Source of the DNA: a candidate division CPR2 bacterium GW2011_GWC2_39_10
GTDB taxonomy: Bacteria; Patescibacteriota; CPR2
DNA: 47,571 nt
Assembly (NCBI GenBank): GCA_000993275.1
Contig: LBVV01000002.1
Location: 23,194-70,764 of the forward strand
Reading direction: 5' to 3'
Numbering within the stretch: position 1 is the stretch's first letter; each line of letters begins with the position of its first letter. The position numbers and the translations under genes are program-made. Shown piece by piece: positions 35,262 to 42,484 of this stretch. Below the pieces are notes generated by a model. That model saw only the letters and a program-made list of their open reading frames with translations, did no database searches and was not told the DNA's origin.

Positions 35262-35376
35262 CAGATGTCAAATTCTAAATCAAATTTGGAAAATTTAAAT
35301 TTAGACCTTCAGATCTGAGATCGTTCAGACTCGAAGAGATTTGATTTGACATTTGAAATTTGTTATTTGACATTTT
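35262..35376. repeat. TTTGACATTTGAAATTTG-type palindromic repeat between atpG and atpD
   Basis: A left arm beginning ATGTCAAATTCTAAATCAAATTTG (35264-35287) is matched by an inverted right arm rich in GATTTGATTTGACATTTGAAAT (about 35338-35374). A short central segment has AGATCTGAGATCGTTCAGA-like sequence. The 173-base gap holds no ORF. The element is AT-rich and can form a long imperfect hairpin. Confidence 0.6.
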
Positions 35377-35383
35377 CCCTCTC

Positions 35384-36232
35384 CTATTCTTCCAGCGTCA
35401 TTTTACCTGCGGAAATTTCCGCAATTTCCCTGGTAATGGTTGCCTGCCTAGTTTGATTATAAGAAAGCGTTAAGTCGTCTATTAATTCAAGAGCATTTTC
35501 ACTGGCATTCTTCATAGCCATCATTCTTGCGGAATGTTCTGACGCTATTGATTCAAGCATTGACTGCCAAATTTTAATTTCCAAAAATCTTGGAATCAAA
35601 TCGTCTAATAATATGTCCTTTTCCGGTTCAAAAACAATTCTTTCCTGATTTAAAACCTTTTCCTTATTTTCAAGCGGCAACAGCTTAGTTGCAATCGGCT
35701 CTTGACTTAAAGTTGAAACGAAGTGCGTATAAACCAATTTAATTTCATAATATTTTCCGGAAGTAAAATCATCTGTAATAATTTTGCTTATTGGTAAAAT
35801 ATCCTTAAATTTTGGTTTTTCCTCAATTTTTGTAAAATCAGCGATTATATTTTTCCCCAATGCTCTAAGCGCGTCGCGCCCTTTCCTTCCGATAGTTAAA
35901 AAGTCCGTATCTTTGTCTTTTGATAAATCTATTGCCTTTCGAATTGCTTTCGAATTTAAACCGCCGCATAAACCCCTGTCGGAAGTGATGAAAACCACTA
36001 ACTGTTTTTTTGCGTTGATACCAGGCAACAAAAAAGGATGATCGGTCTCGCTTACATTAATTACCAAATTTTTAAGAATATCTTCCGCGGCCTTGCTATA
36101 ATTTCTTGATCTTGCGTTTATGGCAATAGCTTTTTGCATTTTAATAACCGAGATAAGCTCCATGGCTTTAATTATCTGCTTGGTGTTGGAAACTGATTTA
36201 ATTCTTCTTCTAACTTCTTTTGCTGAAGCCAC
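35384..36232 (-). CDS. atpG: F1 ATP synthase gamma subunit
   Basis: The 282-residue rotor shaft. The N-terminal coiled-coil helix 'KEVRRRIKSVSNTKQIIKAMELISVIKMQKA' and the C-terminal helix 'ARMMAMKNASENALELIDDLTLSYNQTRQATITREIAEISAG' are typical, as is 'ITSDRGLCGGLNS'. It overlaps the atpA stop by one base. Confidence 0.97.
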   Translation of the reverse strand: MASAKEVRRRIKSVSNTKQIIKAMELISVIKMQKAIAINARSRNYSKAAEDILKNLVINVSETDHPFLLPGINAKKQLVVFITSDRGLCGGLNSKAIRKAIDLSKDKDTDFLTIGRKGRDALRALGKNIIADFTKIEEKPKFKDILPISKIITDDFTSGKYYEIKLVYTHFVSTLSQEPIATKLLPLENKEKVLNQERIVFEPEKDILLDDLIPRFLEIKIWQSMLESIASEHSARMMAMKNASENALELIDDLTLSYNQTRQATITREIAEISAGKMTLEE

Positions 36233-37734
36233 TAAAATTCTCCTGCAACTTTTTTAAGAATATTTTTTAATTCTTTCTCCAGTTCATCGGTTAAATCACC
36301 TTCTTTGGTTAATTTTTTTACAAAATCCTTATCCCTCGCATCCAAATAATCAAATAAATTACTTTCAAACTCTTTTATCCTTCCAAGTTCAATTTCGTCT
36401 AGGTATCCATTTGTACCGGCAAAAATAATGGCAACCTGCTTTTCAACTGCAAGCGGAGCATATTGGTCCTGTTTTAATATTTCTACCAATCTTTTTCCTC
36501 TTTCAATTCGTTGTCTAGTCTCCTCATCTAAATCTGAAGCAAATTGGGCAAATGACTGTAATTCTCTAAACTGAGCAAGTTCCAGTCGTAATTTTCCCGC
36601 AACTTTTTTCATGCATTTCATTTGAGCCGCAGAACCTACTCTTGAAACTGATAAGCCAACGTTTAATGCGGGCCTAATTCCCTGATAAAATAAGTCATTT
36701 TCTAAGAAAATTTGACCGTCAGTAATAGAAATTACATTTGTGGGAATATAAGCCGAAATGTCACCGGCCTGAGTTTCTATAATGGGTAATGCCGTAATTG
36801 AACCGCCGCCGTATTTTTCGTCTCTCCTACAAGCTCTTTCCAAGAGCCTCGAATGAAGATAAAAAACGTCTCCAGGATAAGCCTCCCTGCCGGGCGGTCT
36901 TCTTAGTAGCAAAGAAACCTGCCTGTAAGACCATGCATGTTTAGACAAATCATCATAAACTATAAGGACATCTTTGCCTTGATCCATAAAGTATTCGGCG
37001 ATAGAAACTCCGGAATAAGGGGCGATATATAGATAAGGTGCCGGATCGGAAGCGCTTGCCATAACAATAATTGTATTTTTCATGGCGTCGTTCTCTTCTA
37101 AAATGGCAACCATTTTTGCCACCTTTGATCTCTTTTGACCAATTGCGACATAAACACATACCACATCTGAATCTTTTTGGTTGATTATGGTATCTATGGC
37201 GATGGCAGTCTTGCCTGTTTGTCGATCACCAATAATAAGTTCCCTTTGCCCTCTTCCAATTGGAATGACGGAATCAATTGCCTTGATGCCTGTTTGCAAA
37301 GGCGTCGAAACAGATTTTCTAGAAATTACGCTCGGTGCAATTTTTTCAACCGGATAAAATTCCTTCGATTTGTTTTCATTTTTACCATCAATATATTCTC
37401 CGAGAGGATTAACTACGCGTCCTTTTAGTTCGTCTGATACCGGAATTTCCAGGATTCGGCCTGTCGTTCTTACTTCATCGCCTTCACTTACGCTGCTAGA
37501 CTCGCCCATTATCATAATACCCACAGCATCTTCTTCAAGATTTAGCGCAATACCATAAACACCCGACTCAAATTGAACCATCTCAAAAGACATCACTTCC
37601 GACATGCCAATGGCTTTGCAAATACCGTCTCCCACAGAAGTTACTTTTCCGGTTTTATAAGTTTTAGGGTCTGTTTTAATTCCGGATAATTCTTCTTCAA
37701 GTTTTTTAATTAAATATTCTTTACTGTTGATCAT
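36232..37734 (-). CDS. atpA: F1 ATP synthase alpha subunit
   Basis: The 500-residue non-catalytic nucleotide-binding subunit. Walker A is [11 protein letters not shown] (about 169-179). '[18 protein letters not shown]', '[42 protein letters not shown]' and '[32 protein letters not shown]' are diagnostic. It lies 9 bases after atpH in the operon. Confidence 0.98.
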   Translation of the reverse strand: MINSKEYLIKKLEEELSGIKTDPKTYKTGKVTSVGDGICKAIGMSEVMSFEMVQFESGVYGIALNLEEDAVGIMIMGESSSVSEGDEVRTTGRILEIPVSDELKGRVVNPLGEYIDGKNENKSKEFYPVEKIAPSVISRKSVSTPLQTGIKAIDSVIPIGRGQRELIIGDRQTGKTAIAIDTIINQKDSDVVCVYVAIGQKRSKVAKMVAILEENDAMKNTIIVMASASDPAPYLYIAPYSGVSIAEYFMDQGKDVLIVYDDLSKHAWSYRQVSLLLRRPPGREAYPGDVFYLHSRLLERACRRDEKYGGGSITALPIIETQAGDISAYIPTNVISITDGQIFLENDLFYQGIRPALNVGLSVSRVGSAAQMKCMKKVAGKLRLELAQFRELQSFAQFASDLDEETRQRIERGKRLVEILKQDQYAPLAVEKQVAIIFAGTNGYLDEIELGRIKEFESNLFDYLDARDKDFVKKLTKEGDLTDELEKELKNILKKVAGEF

Positions 37735-37743
37735 TTTTTACTC

Positions 37744-38121
37744 CTAAAGCGTTGTATTTATGATTCTTTCTTTAATTTGATTTATTCTTTCTCTGCCGCT
37801 GCCGTCTATAACCGTTTCGCCAATTTTTATGATTATACCGGCAACAATATTATTATTAACCCTAAATTTAATATTTATAGGGTCTCCGATCTTTAATGAT
37901 TTGACAATTTCATTTCTTTCCAATTCAGAAAGCTCCTTTGCGCTCGTAATCTCGATATAACCTGCATCAAACTGACTTAAGTTTCTAATGCTGCGAGCAA
38001 TAGTTTTGATTTTATTCGGGTAAGCCTTAGCAATTTTAGAAACATATCTATTGATATCGGAAGCATCTTTGCCCGCCGATTGTTTAATCAAAACTTTAGC
38101 TATTTGGGTTGATCCAATCAT
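37744..38121 (-). CDS. atpH: F1 ATP synthase delta subunit, short
   Basis: At 125 residues this is much shorter than the usual roughly 180. The C-terminal half carries the family pattern 'NNIVAGIIIKIGETVIDGSGRERINQIKERI', while the N-terminal helical bundle that caps the alpha subunits is reduced. Position between atpF and atpA supports the assignment. A single base separates its ATG from the atpF stop. No frameshift was noticed, so the short form appears genuine. Confidence 0.85.
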   Translation of the reverse strand: MIGSTQIAKVLIKQSAGKDASDINRYVSKIAKAYPNKIKTIARSIRNLSQFDAGYIEITSAKELSELERNEIVKSLKIGDPINIKFRVNNNIVAGIIIKIGETVIDGSGRERINQIKERIINTTL

Positions 38122-38625
38122 TTAAACCCTAACCTTTTTTGCTTCATTTAATGTATCTTCAATTAGTTTTAGATTAACATTCTTATAGTCCTCGTCCATG
38201 AAAGATGTTACGGATTTTGCAACTATGCCCGCTATTTCTTTCCTTACGTCTAGAAGCATTTCTGATTTTTCTTTTCGAGCCTCAACTCCCGCATTCTCAA
38301 TAATTTTTTTTGCTTTTATGTCTGCATCTTTAATCATTGATATTTTTGTTTCCTCAATCTTCTCCCTGGCTTCGCCCAAAAGTACAGTTGCTTTTTCCTT
38401 TATCTTCCTCGCAGATTCCTTTTCCATCTCTTGAATATCTTCAAGCCTTTTTTCAATTTCTTCCACATTCTCAAGCGACTTTTCGATTTTTTTTGATCTT
38501 TCGTCTAACATCTTTAATGTGGGCTTATAAAGAAATTTATAAAGTATGAAAAGAAGTAAAGAAAAATTGATGCCTTGAGCCAATAATAATTTGGGATCAA
38601 TTCCCAGGTTATGCAATGCTTCCAT
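38122..38625 (-). CDS. atpF: Fo ATP synthase b subunit
   Basis: A 167-residue peripheral-stalk protein. One N-terminal transmembrane helix (about 13-33, 'LLLAQGINFSLLLFILYKFLYKPTLKMLDERS') is followed by a long Lys/Glu-rich helix and coiled coil up to the C-terminus. It lies between atpE and atpH. Confidence 0.95.
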   Translation of the reverse strand: MEALHNLGIDPKLLLAQGINFSLLLFILYKFLYKPTLKMLDERSKKIEKSLENVEEIEKRLEDIQEMEKESARKIKEKATVLLGEAREKIEETKISMIKDADIKAKKIIENAGVEARKEKSEMLLDVRKEIAGIVAKSVTSFMDEDYKNVNLKLIEDTLNEAKKVRV

Positions 38626-38634
38626 AAATATTCC

Positions 38635-38862
<228 letters not shown>

Positions 38863-38890
38863 TTAAATTCTCCTTTTATTGATTATTAAC

Positions 38891-39640
38891 TTAATGACTT
38901 TCACTATGCACGACTGTTGCCATAGACATGAAAACTATAGATAACATTGTAAAAACAAGTGCCTGAACAGCTCCTACAAAAATCTCCATTATATAGAAAG
39001 GTAACGGAATAAAATATGGGACCAATGTTGACATAACCGCAAGCAAAACTTCTCCTGCAAAAACATTGCCAAATAATCTGAATGAATATGAAATAATCCT
39101 TGATACCTCTGATATCGTCTCAATAATTCCAACGAAAAAATTTACGGGTGACGAAAAATTAATGAATTTACCGGCATATTTTTTCACCCCGATGGCGGCA
39201 ATACCCATGACTTGGACGGCAATAACGGTAACTATAGCGATAGCAATGGTGGTATTTAAATCGGCCGTGCCGGCTCTTAAGAGCGGCACCAGAACCTGAT
39301 GACCCTCGGCGTTCGTTTCATGGAAACCAACCGACCCGAAACCCGGAAGAAGTCCCATCCAGTTGTTAAATAGAATGAAGATAAAAAAAGTGGCAACTAA
39401 AGGAAATATCTTTTTAGTGAGCTTTCTATCCTTCGTAATGCCCTCTGTTAAATTAAAGAGTGCTTCAATTATATATTCAGAAATATTTTGGAGTCCTTTC
39501 GGTATGTTCTCCATTTTTCTGGTTGCCAAAAAAGAAAGCAAAAAAAGTAGGCCAAAAACGAGCCAGGCAGCTAACATGCTGTTGGTAAACGGAATTGATC
39601 CAATATGAAATATTGATTCTGCAGAAATTGAAATATGCAC
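38891..39640 (-). CDS. atpB: Fo ATP synthase a subunit
   Basis: A 249-residue membrane stator with about six helices. The essential Arg is in 'RIISYSFRLFGNVFAGEVLL', and 'LFNNWMGLLPGF' and the C-terminal 'VGAVQALVFTMLSIVFM' are typical. The GTG start lies right after the AtpI stop, with AGGGAAG upstream. Confidence 0.96.
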   Translation of the reverse strand: MHISISAESIFHIGSIPFTNSMLAAWLVFGLLFLLSFLATRKMENIPKGLQNISEYIIEALFNLTEGITKDRKLTKKIFPLVATFFIFILFNNWMGLLPGFGSVGFHETNAEGHQVLVPLLRAGTADLNTTIAIAIVTVIAVQVMGIAAIGVKKYAGKFINFSSPVNFFVGIIETISEVSRIISYSFRLFGNVFAGEVLLAVMSTLVPYFIPLPFYIMEIFVGAVQALVFTMLSIVFMSMATVVHSESH

Positions 39641-39862
39641 TTAGTCTTCCCTTGTATATTTTTTAATCATCCTAAAAATGGAATAAGAGGATGTAAAAAG
39701 CGATAAAAAAATACCAATAAAAATGAATATCGGTTCAGTTTGCAGTTTTTTGTCCAGCCAATTCCCAACAATAACCATGCCTACAAGCGGCAAACTAATT
39801 CTCCATCCAATTTCCATAAAAATTGGAGATAACGCCAAGTTTTCCTTACTTCTTACACTCAT
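39641..39862 (-). CDS. AtpI/AtpZ-like small membrane protein of the ATP synthase operon
   Basis: A 73-residue protein with two transmembrane helices ('ISLPLVGMVIVGNWLDKKL' and 'IFIFIGIFLSLFTSSYSIFRMI'), matching the short AtpI/AtpZ family at the head of atp operons. The family helps c-ring assembly or Mg2+ supply. It is first in the operon atpI-B-E-F-H-A-G-D-C. Confidence 0.8.
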   Translation of the reverse strand: MSVRSKENLALSPIFMEIGWRISLPLVGMVIVGNWLDKKLQTEPIFIFIGIFLSLFTSSYSIFRMIKKYTRED

Positions 39863-39881
39863 TTTTAGTGACCTAACCTAA

Positions 39882-39908
39882 AAATACCATCTTGGAAAGG
39901 TGGTATTT
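39882..39908 (-). terminator. terminator-like hairpin in the atp operon leader
   Basis: The 8-bp stem AAATACCA/TGGTATTT (minus strand) with additional CTT/AAG pairing inside is followed by TT. It lies downstream of the predicted atp promoter and upstream of the first atp ATG, so it could attenuate the operon or end read-through from the cation-efflux gene. Confidence 0.55.
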
Positions 39909-39925
39909 AATTTATAACCACAACC

Positions 39926-39954
39926 AGTATAAAGGGAAATGAGGGAAAAATCAA
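39926..39954 (-). promoter_or_regulatory. promoter of the atp operon
   Basis: The minus strand has TTGATT (39949-39954), a 17-base spacer, and TATACT (39926-39931). The start is predicted near 39919, giving a leader of about 57 bases that contains the hairpin. Confidence 0.6.
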
Positions 39955-39970
39955 TGAGTTTGAAAAAAAA

Positions 39971-40979
39971 TTAATTTGACTCTAAGTCTATGTGTTTTAC
40001 CGCCGGTACTTCTTCGGCAATACATGTTTCCAAGCTGTCAATTTCTCTACCTAATGTCCTTGTTACTTCGTCCGTAAACTCTGTGCAAAACTTTACAAAA
40101 TCCTGATAACTGACAATCCCGTCAAATTCTCTTTTAAAATCTCTGGAGCTAAGTATTTTTTTTTGCTAAAACCCTGCCGTCTATTTCTATTTCCGCCTTC
40201 ACCCTATAACCATCGGTAGTTATTACGGTTGTTTTTAAATCATGAACGGATTCTATCAAAGACTGTTTTTTTAAAATTGAAAATATCTCTTTTTGCACAT
40301 GCTTCGGAACTGCTTTATTCATTAAATAATCCTTATTAATTTTAATGAGCGTTATTGCCACGAATCCGAGCAATAAACCAATAAAGATTGACCCAATCCC
40401 GTCAAAATAATAGATTCCGGTTATTTGGGCAAGCATTAAGGAAATAAAGGCAATGACGATGCCAAGTAATGCGGCCGAGTCTTCAAAAATTACCGCTAAA
40501 ACAGTTGGATCGGCCGAATTTCTTAGATGATTAATTATAGAGCCCCTTCTTTGATTAATCTTAAGTTCGCAAAAGGCGACATATAGGGTATAAGACTCGA
40601 AGATAAAAGACAAAAGAAGAATCAAAAATATCCAGGATGATAGATGCGTTGTTTCGTGATGAAGCAAAGAATTTATGCCGTGATAAATTGTTACGCCGGC
40701 ACCAAGAAAGAATATTCCGCAAGCTGAAACAAGCGCCCAAAAAAATCTTTCCTGCCTATACCCATAATTAAATTTATCATCAGCAGGCTTTTCGCCCCGC
40801 TTAATACCTACCATCAGCAAAGCTTGATTTGCGGCATCAGCAATCGAGTGGATGCCTTCTGATAGCATAACCGCTGAGCCCGAGAAGGCGAAACCCACGA
40901 GCTTTAATAGTGCAACCAAGGAATTCCCAATAACAGCCAATAAAACACTCTTAAAGCCAACCGGCCTCTTGTTTATCAC
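39971..40979 (-). pseudogene. cation diffusion facilitator (CDF) transporter with a 1-base frameshift
   Basis: The intact frame (GTG 40979, AGGAG upstream) encodes the CDF membrane domain: six helices, the helix-2 site 'LSEGIHSIADAANQ' with HxxxD, and 'EDSAALLGIVIAF' in helix 5. It stops at 40149, after a run of nine A on the minus strand (40156-40164). Removing one A continues the reading into about 60 more residues that fit the CDF C-terminal cytoplasmic domain, ending 'EEVPAVKHIDLESN' at 39971, which matches the normal family end. So either the run carries an indel (a mutation or assembly error), or slippage restores the frame. Zn2+/Fe2+-type metal export is the family function. Confidence 0.8.
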
Positions 40980-41041
40980 TTTTTAGTCTCCTTAATCAAA
41001 TTACTATGCGATTTTGAATAAGCCTTGACGTTTATTTTCAT
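40976..41041 (-). pseudogene. possible truncated DUF167/YggU remnant (21 codons)
   Basis: A 21-codon ORF starts 5 bases after the yggT stop and begins MKINVKAYSKS, like the start of YggU (DUF167) proteins, which often follow yggT. It ends at a TGA that overlaps the GTG of the CDF gene. It may be a remnant, or a short coupling ORF; no Shine-Dalgarno is seen. Confidence 0.35.
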
Positions 41042-41046
41042 CAAAT

Positions 41047-41304
41047 TTAGGTGCCAATCAAAACTGACAAAATCTCATGCAACACCTTTATTAAGAAGAA
41101 AAACACTAGAGGTGCAAAATCGACCCCACCGGTTACGGGTACAAATTTTCTTATTGGATTAAGCATGGGATCTGTTATCTGGACTACGAAATCACTTATT
41201 TTGCCTCTGGCATTTGGCAGCCATGACAAAATTGCCCTTATAAACATGATAACAATTAAGGTCGATACCAATACGTCTAAAAAATTGTGTAAAAATGGTT
41301 TCAT
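41047..41304 (-). CDS. YggT family membrane protein
   Basis: An 85-residue protein with two hydrophobic helices and the YggT pattern 'LVSTLIVIMFIRAILSWLPNARG...VVQITDPMLNPIRKFVPVTGGVDFAPLVFFFLI'. YggT proteins are integral membrane proteins of poorly known function, linked to cell division or osmotic homeostasis in several bacteria. Its ATG overlaps the preceding stop by 4 bases (ATGA). Confidence 0.88.
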   Translation of the reverse strand: MKPFLHNFLDVLVSTLIVIMFIRAILSWLPNARGKISDFVVQITDPMLNPIRKFVPVTGGVDFAPLVFFFLIKVLHEILSVLIGT

Positions 41305-41567
41305 ATAGTAAACAAGTAATACTTAACTTCTGACAATGGAGGAATCTCGCCCTTCCAGCCCTGAATAAAAAGACCTTCATTTGTTGTGACAACCACAGAG
41401 GGCGTAGAGTAAATATCGTATATTTCAGCCTTGGCAATGCCATCAACTTCTTCGGTATCAATGGATACAACATCGTAATTATCTCTTTGAAGGGTATTAT
41501 AAAAATCCTTCAAATAATTTTCCTCAATTACCGATATATCTTTTTTTGAAAATACAAGAACCTTCAT
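41301..41567 (-). CDS. thioredoxin-fold protein lacking the CxxC pair
   Basis: An 88-residue protein with a thioredoxin/glutaredoxin-like pattern: MKVLVFSK start, two early helices, 'YDVVSIDTEE', then 'YDIYSTPSVVVTTNEGLFIQGWKG' with the cis-Pro motif (TPSVVV). No Cys is present, so it cannot be a conventional thiol redox protein. It precedes yggT (ATGA overlap). Its own promoter has a perfect TATAAT placed so that transcription starts at the ATG. Function unknown. Confidence 0.75.
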   Translation of the reverse strand: MKVLVFSKKDISVIEENYLKDFYNTLQRDNYDVVSIDTEEVDGIAKAEIYDIYSTPSVVVTTNEGLFIQGWKGEIPPLSEVKYYLFTI

Positions 41568-41573
41568 AAAATA

Positions 41574-41602
41574 ATTATACCATGGTTTAGCGAGTAGTTA
41601 AA
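41574..41602 (-). promoter_or_regulatory. promoter of the thioredoxin-fold gene (leaderless)
   Basis: The minus strand has TTTAAC (41597-41602), a 17-base spacer ending in TGG (extended -10), and TATAAT (41574-41579). The predicted start is the A of ATG 41567. Confidence 0.65.
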
Positions 41603-41610
41603 CTTATTTT

Positions 41611-42303
41611 CTAATAATGTCTTATTTCAGAGCTAGCGACATTCGTTAATATTATCGCTTTTAGCTTTTCCATTTCCTCCCCAGTAAAGCTTCTCTTTGA
41701 CATATATTTTTTATCCAAAGTAATGGTCTGCCTAAAGCTTTGCAAAAACATTTTTTTGGCTCCTTTTATCATTGCTCCAATTTCCTCAATATCTTTTTTA
41801 TTATGCAATTCCGGCAAGATCGTAGATCTGAACTCATAATCAACGCGTGAGTTCATAATTAAATCGATACTATCAATAATATTTTTGCTACTCCCTTTAA
41901 TATTTGTTGTTAAATCATACTTCGTTAAGCTATTTTTTATATCCATGGCCACATAATCCACCAGTTTCCGGCCTAATAATTGTTTTAGCTTTTGCGGATT
42001 AGAGCCGTTAGTGTCTAATTTCACCAAAAACCCCAGATTTTTTATTTGCATTATAAAATCTTGCAAGTCTTTTTGCAAAAGGGGTTCTCCTCCCGAGATG
42101 ACAACCCCCTCTAGAATATGTTTCCTTTTTTCGAGATATTTTAAAACATTCGCCCCGTCCTCTAAAATTATATTTCTAGAATCAATTAGATCCGGATTAT
42201 GGCAATAGCCACAACGAAAATTACAGCCCACAGTAAATATTGAGGCCGCAATTTTGCCCGGATAATCGATAAGCGTAGTCTTTTGAAATCCCCCTATTTT
42301 CAT
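41611..42303 (-). CDS. nrdG: anaerobic ribonucleotide reductase-activating radical SAM enzyme
   Basis: A 230-residue radical SAM protein. The CxxxCxxC cluster motif is 'CNFRCGYC' near residue 30, within 'TVGCNFRCGYCHNPDLID', and 'VVISGGEPLLQKDL' follows. By homology and by its place directly after nrdD and the glycyl-radical ORF it is the activase that makes the glycyl radical. ATG 42303 lies 2 bases after the small ORF stop; a TTG at 42312 is an alternative start with GAGG just upstream. Confidence 0.93.
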   Translation of the reverse strand: MKIGGFQKTTLIDYPGKIAASIFTVGCNFRCGYCHNPDLIDSRNIILEDGANVLKYLEKRKHILEGVVISGGEPLLQKDLQDFIMQIKNLGFLVKLDTNGSNPQKLKQLLGRKLVDYVAMDIKNSLTKYDLTTNIKGSSKNIIDSIDLIMNSRVDYEFRSTILPELHNKKDIEEIGAMIKGAKKMFLQSFRQTITLDKKYMSKRSFTGEEMEKLKAIILTNVASSEIRHY

Positions 42304-42305
42304 TT

Positions 42306-42473
42306 TTAACAAACTTCCTCATTCTTGAGGCTAAAGGTAAGCATCTTTCGATCGCCATATTCGGATTGTTTGCCCTTGTTCCATTGATGAACCGGCCTTA
42401 TGTAACCGACAACTCTGGAGAAAACCTCACATGGCTGCCTTAGCGCTTCGATTTTGTTAATTTCCTCTAACAT
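42306..42473 (-). CDS. separate glycyl-radical domain of class III ribonucleotide reductase
   Basis: A 55-codon ORF with AGGAGG and a 6-base spacer before the ATG, 11 bases after the nrdD stop. The protein contains EVFSRVVGYIRPVHQWNKGK (residues 16-35) followed by QSEYGDRK, which matches the C-terminal glycyl-radical loop of NrdD proteins; Gly23 in VVGY would carry the radical. The large NrdD upstream ends right after its zinc ribbon and lacks this segment. So the radical-bearing end appears to be a separate polypeptide, like a built-in version of the PFL rescue protein YfiD/GrcA. The next gene is the activase nrdG. Confidence 0.85.
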   Translation of the reverse strand: MLEEINKIEALRQPCEVFSRVVGYIRPVHQWNKGKQSEYGDRKMLTFSLKNEEVC

Positions 42474-42484
42474 AATACCCTCCT

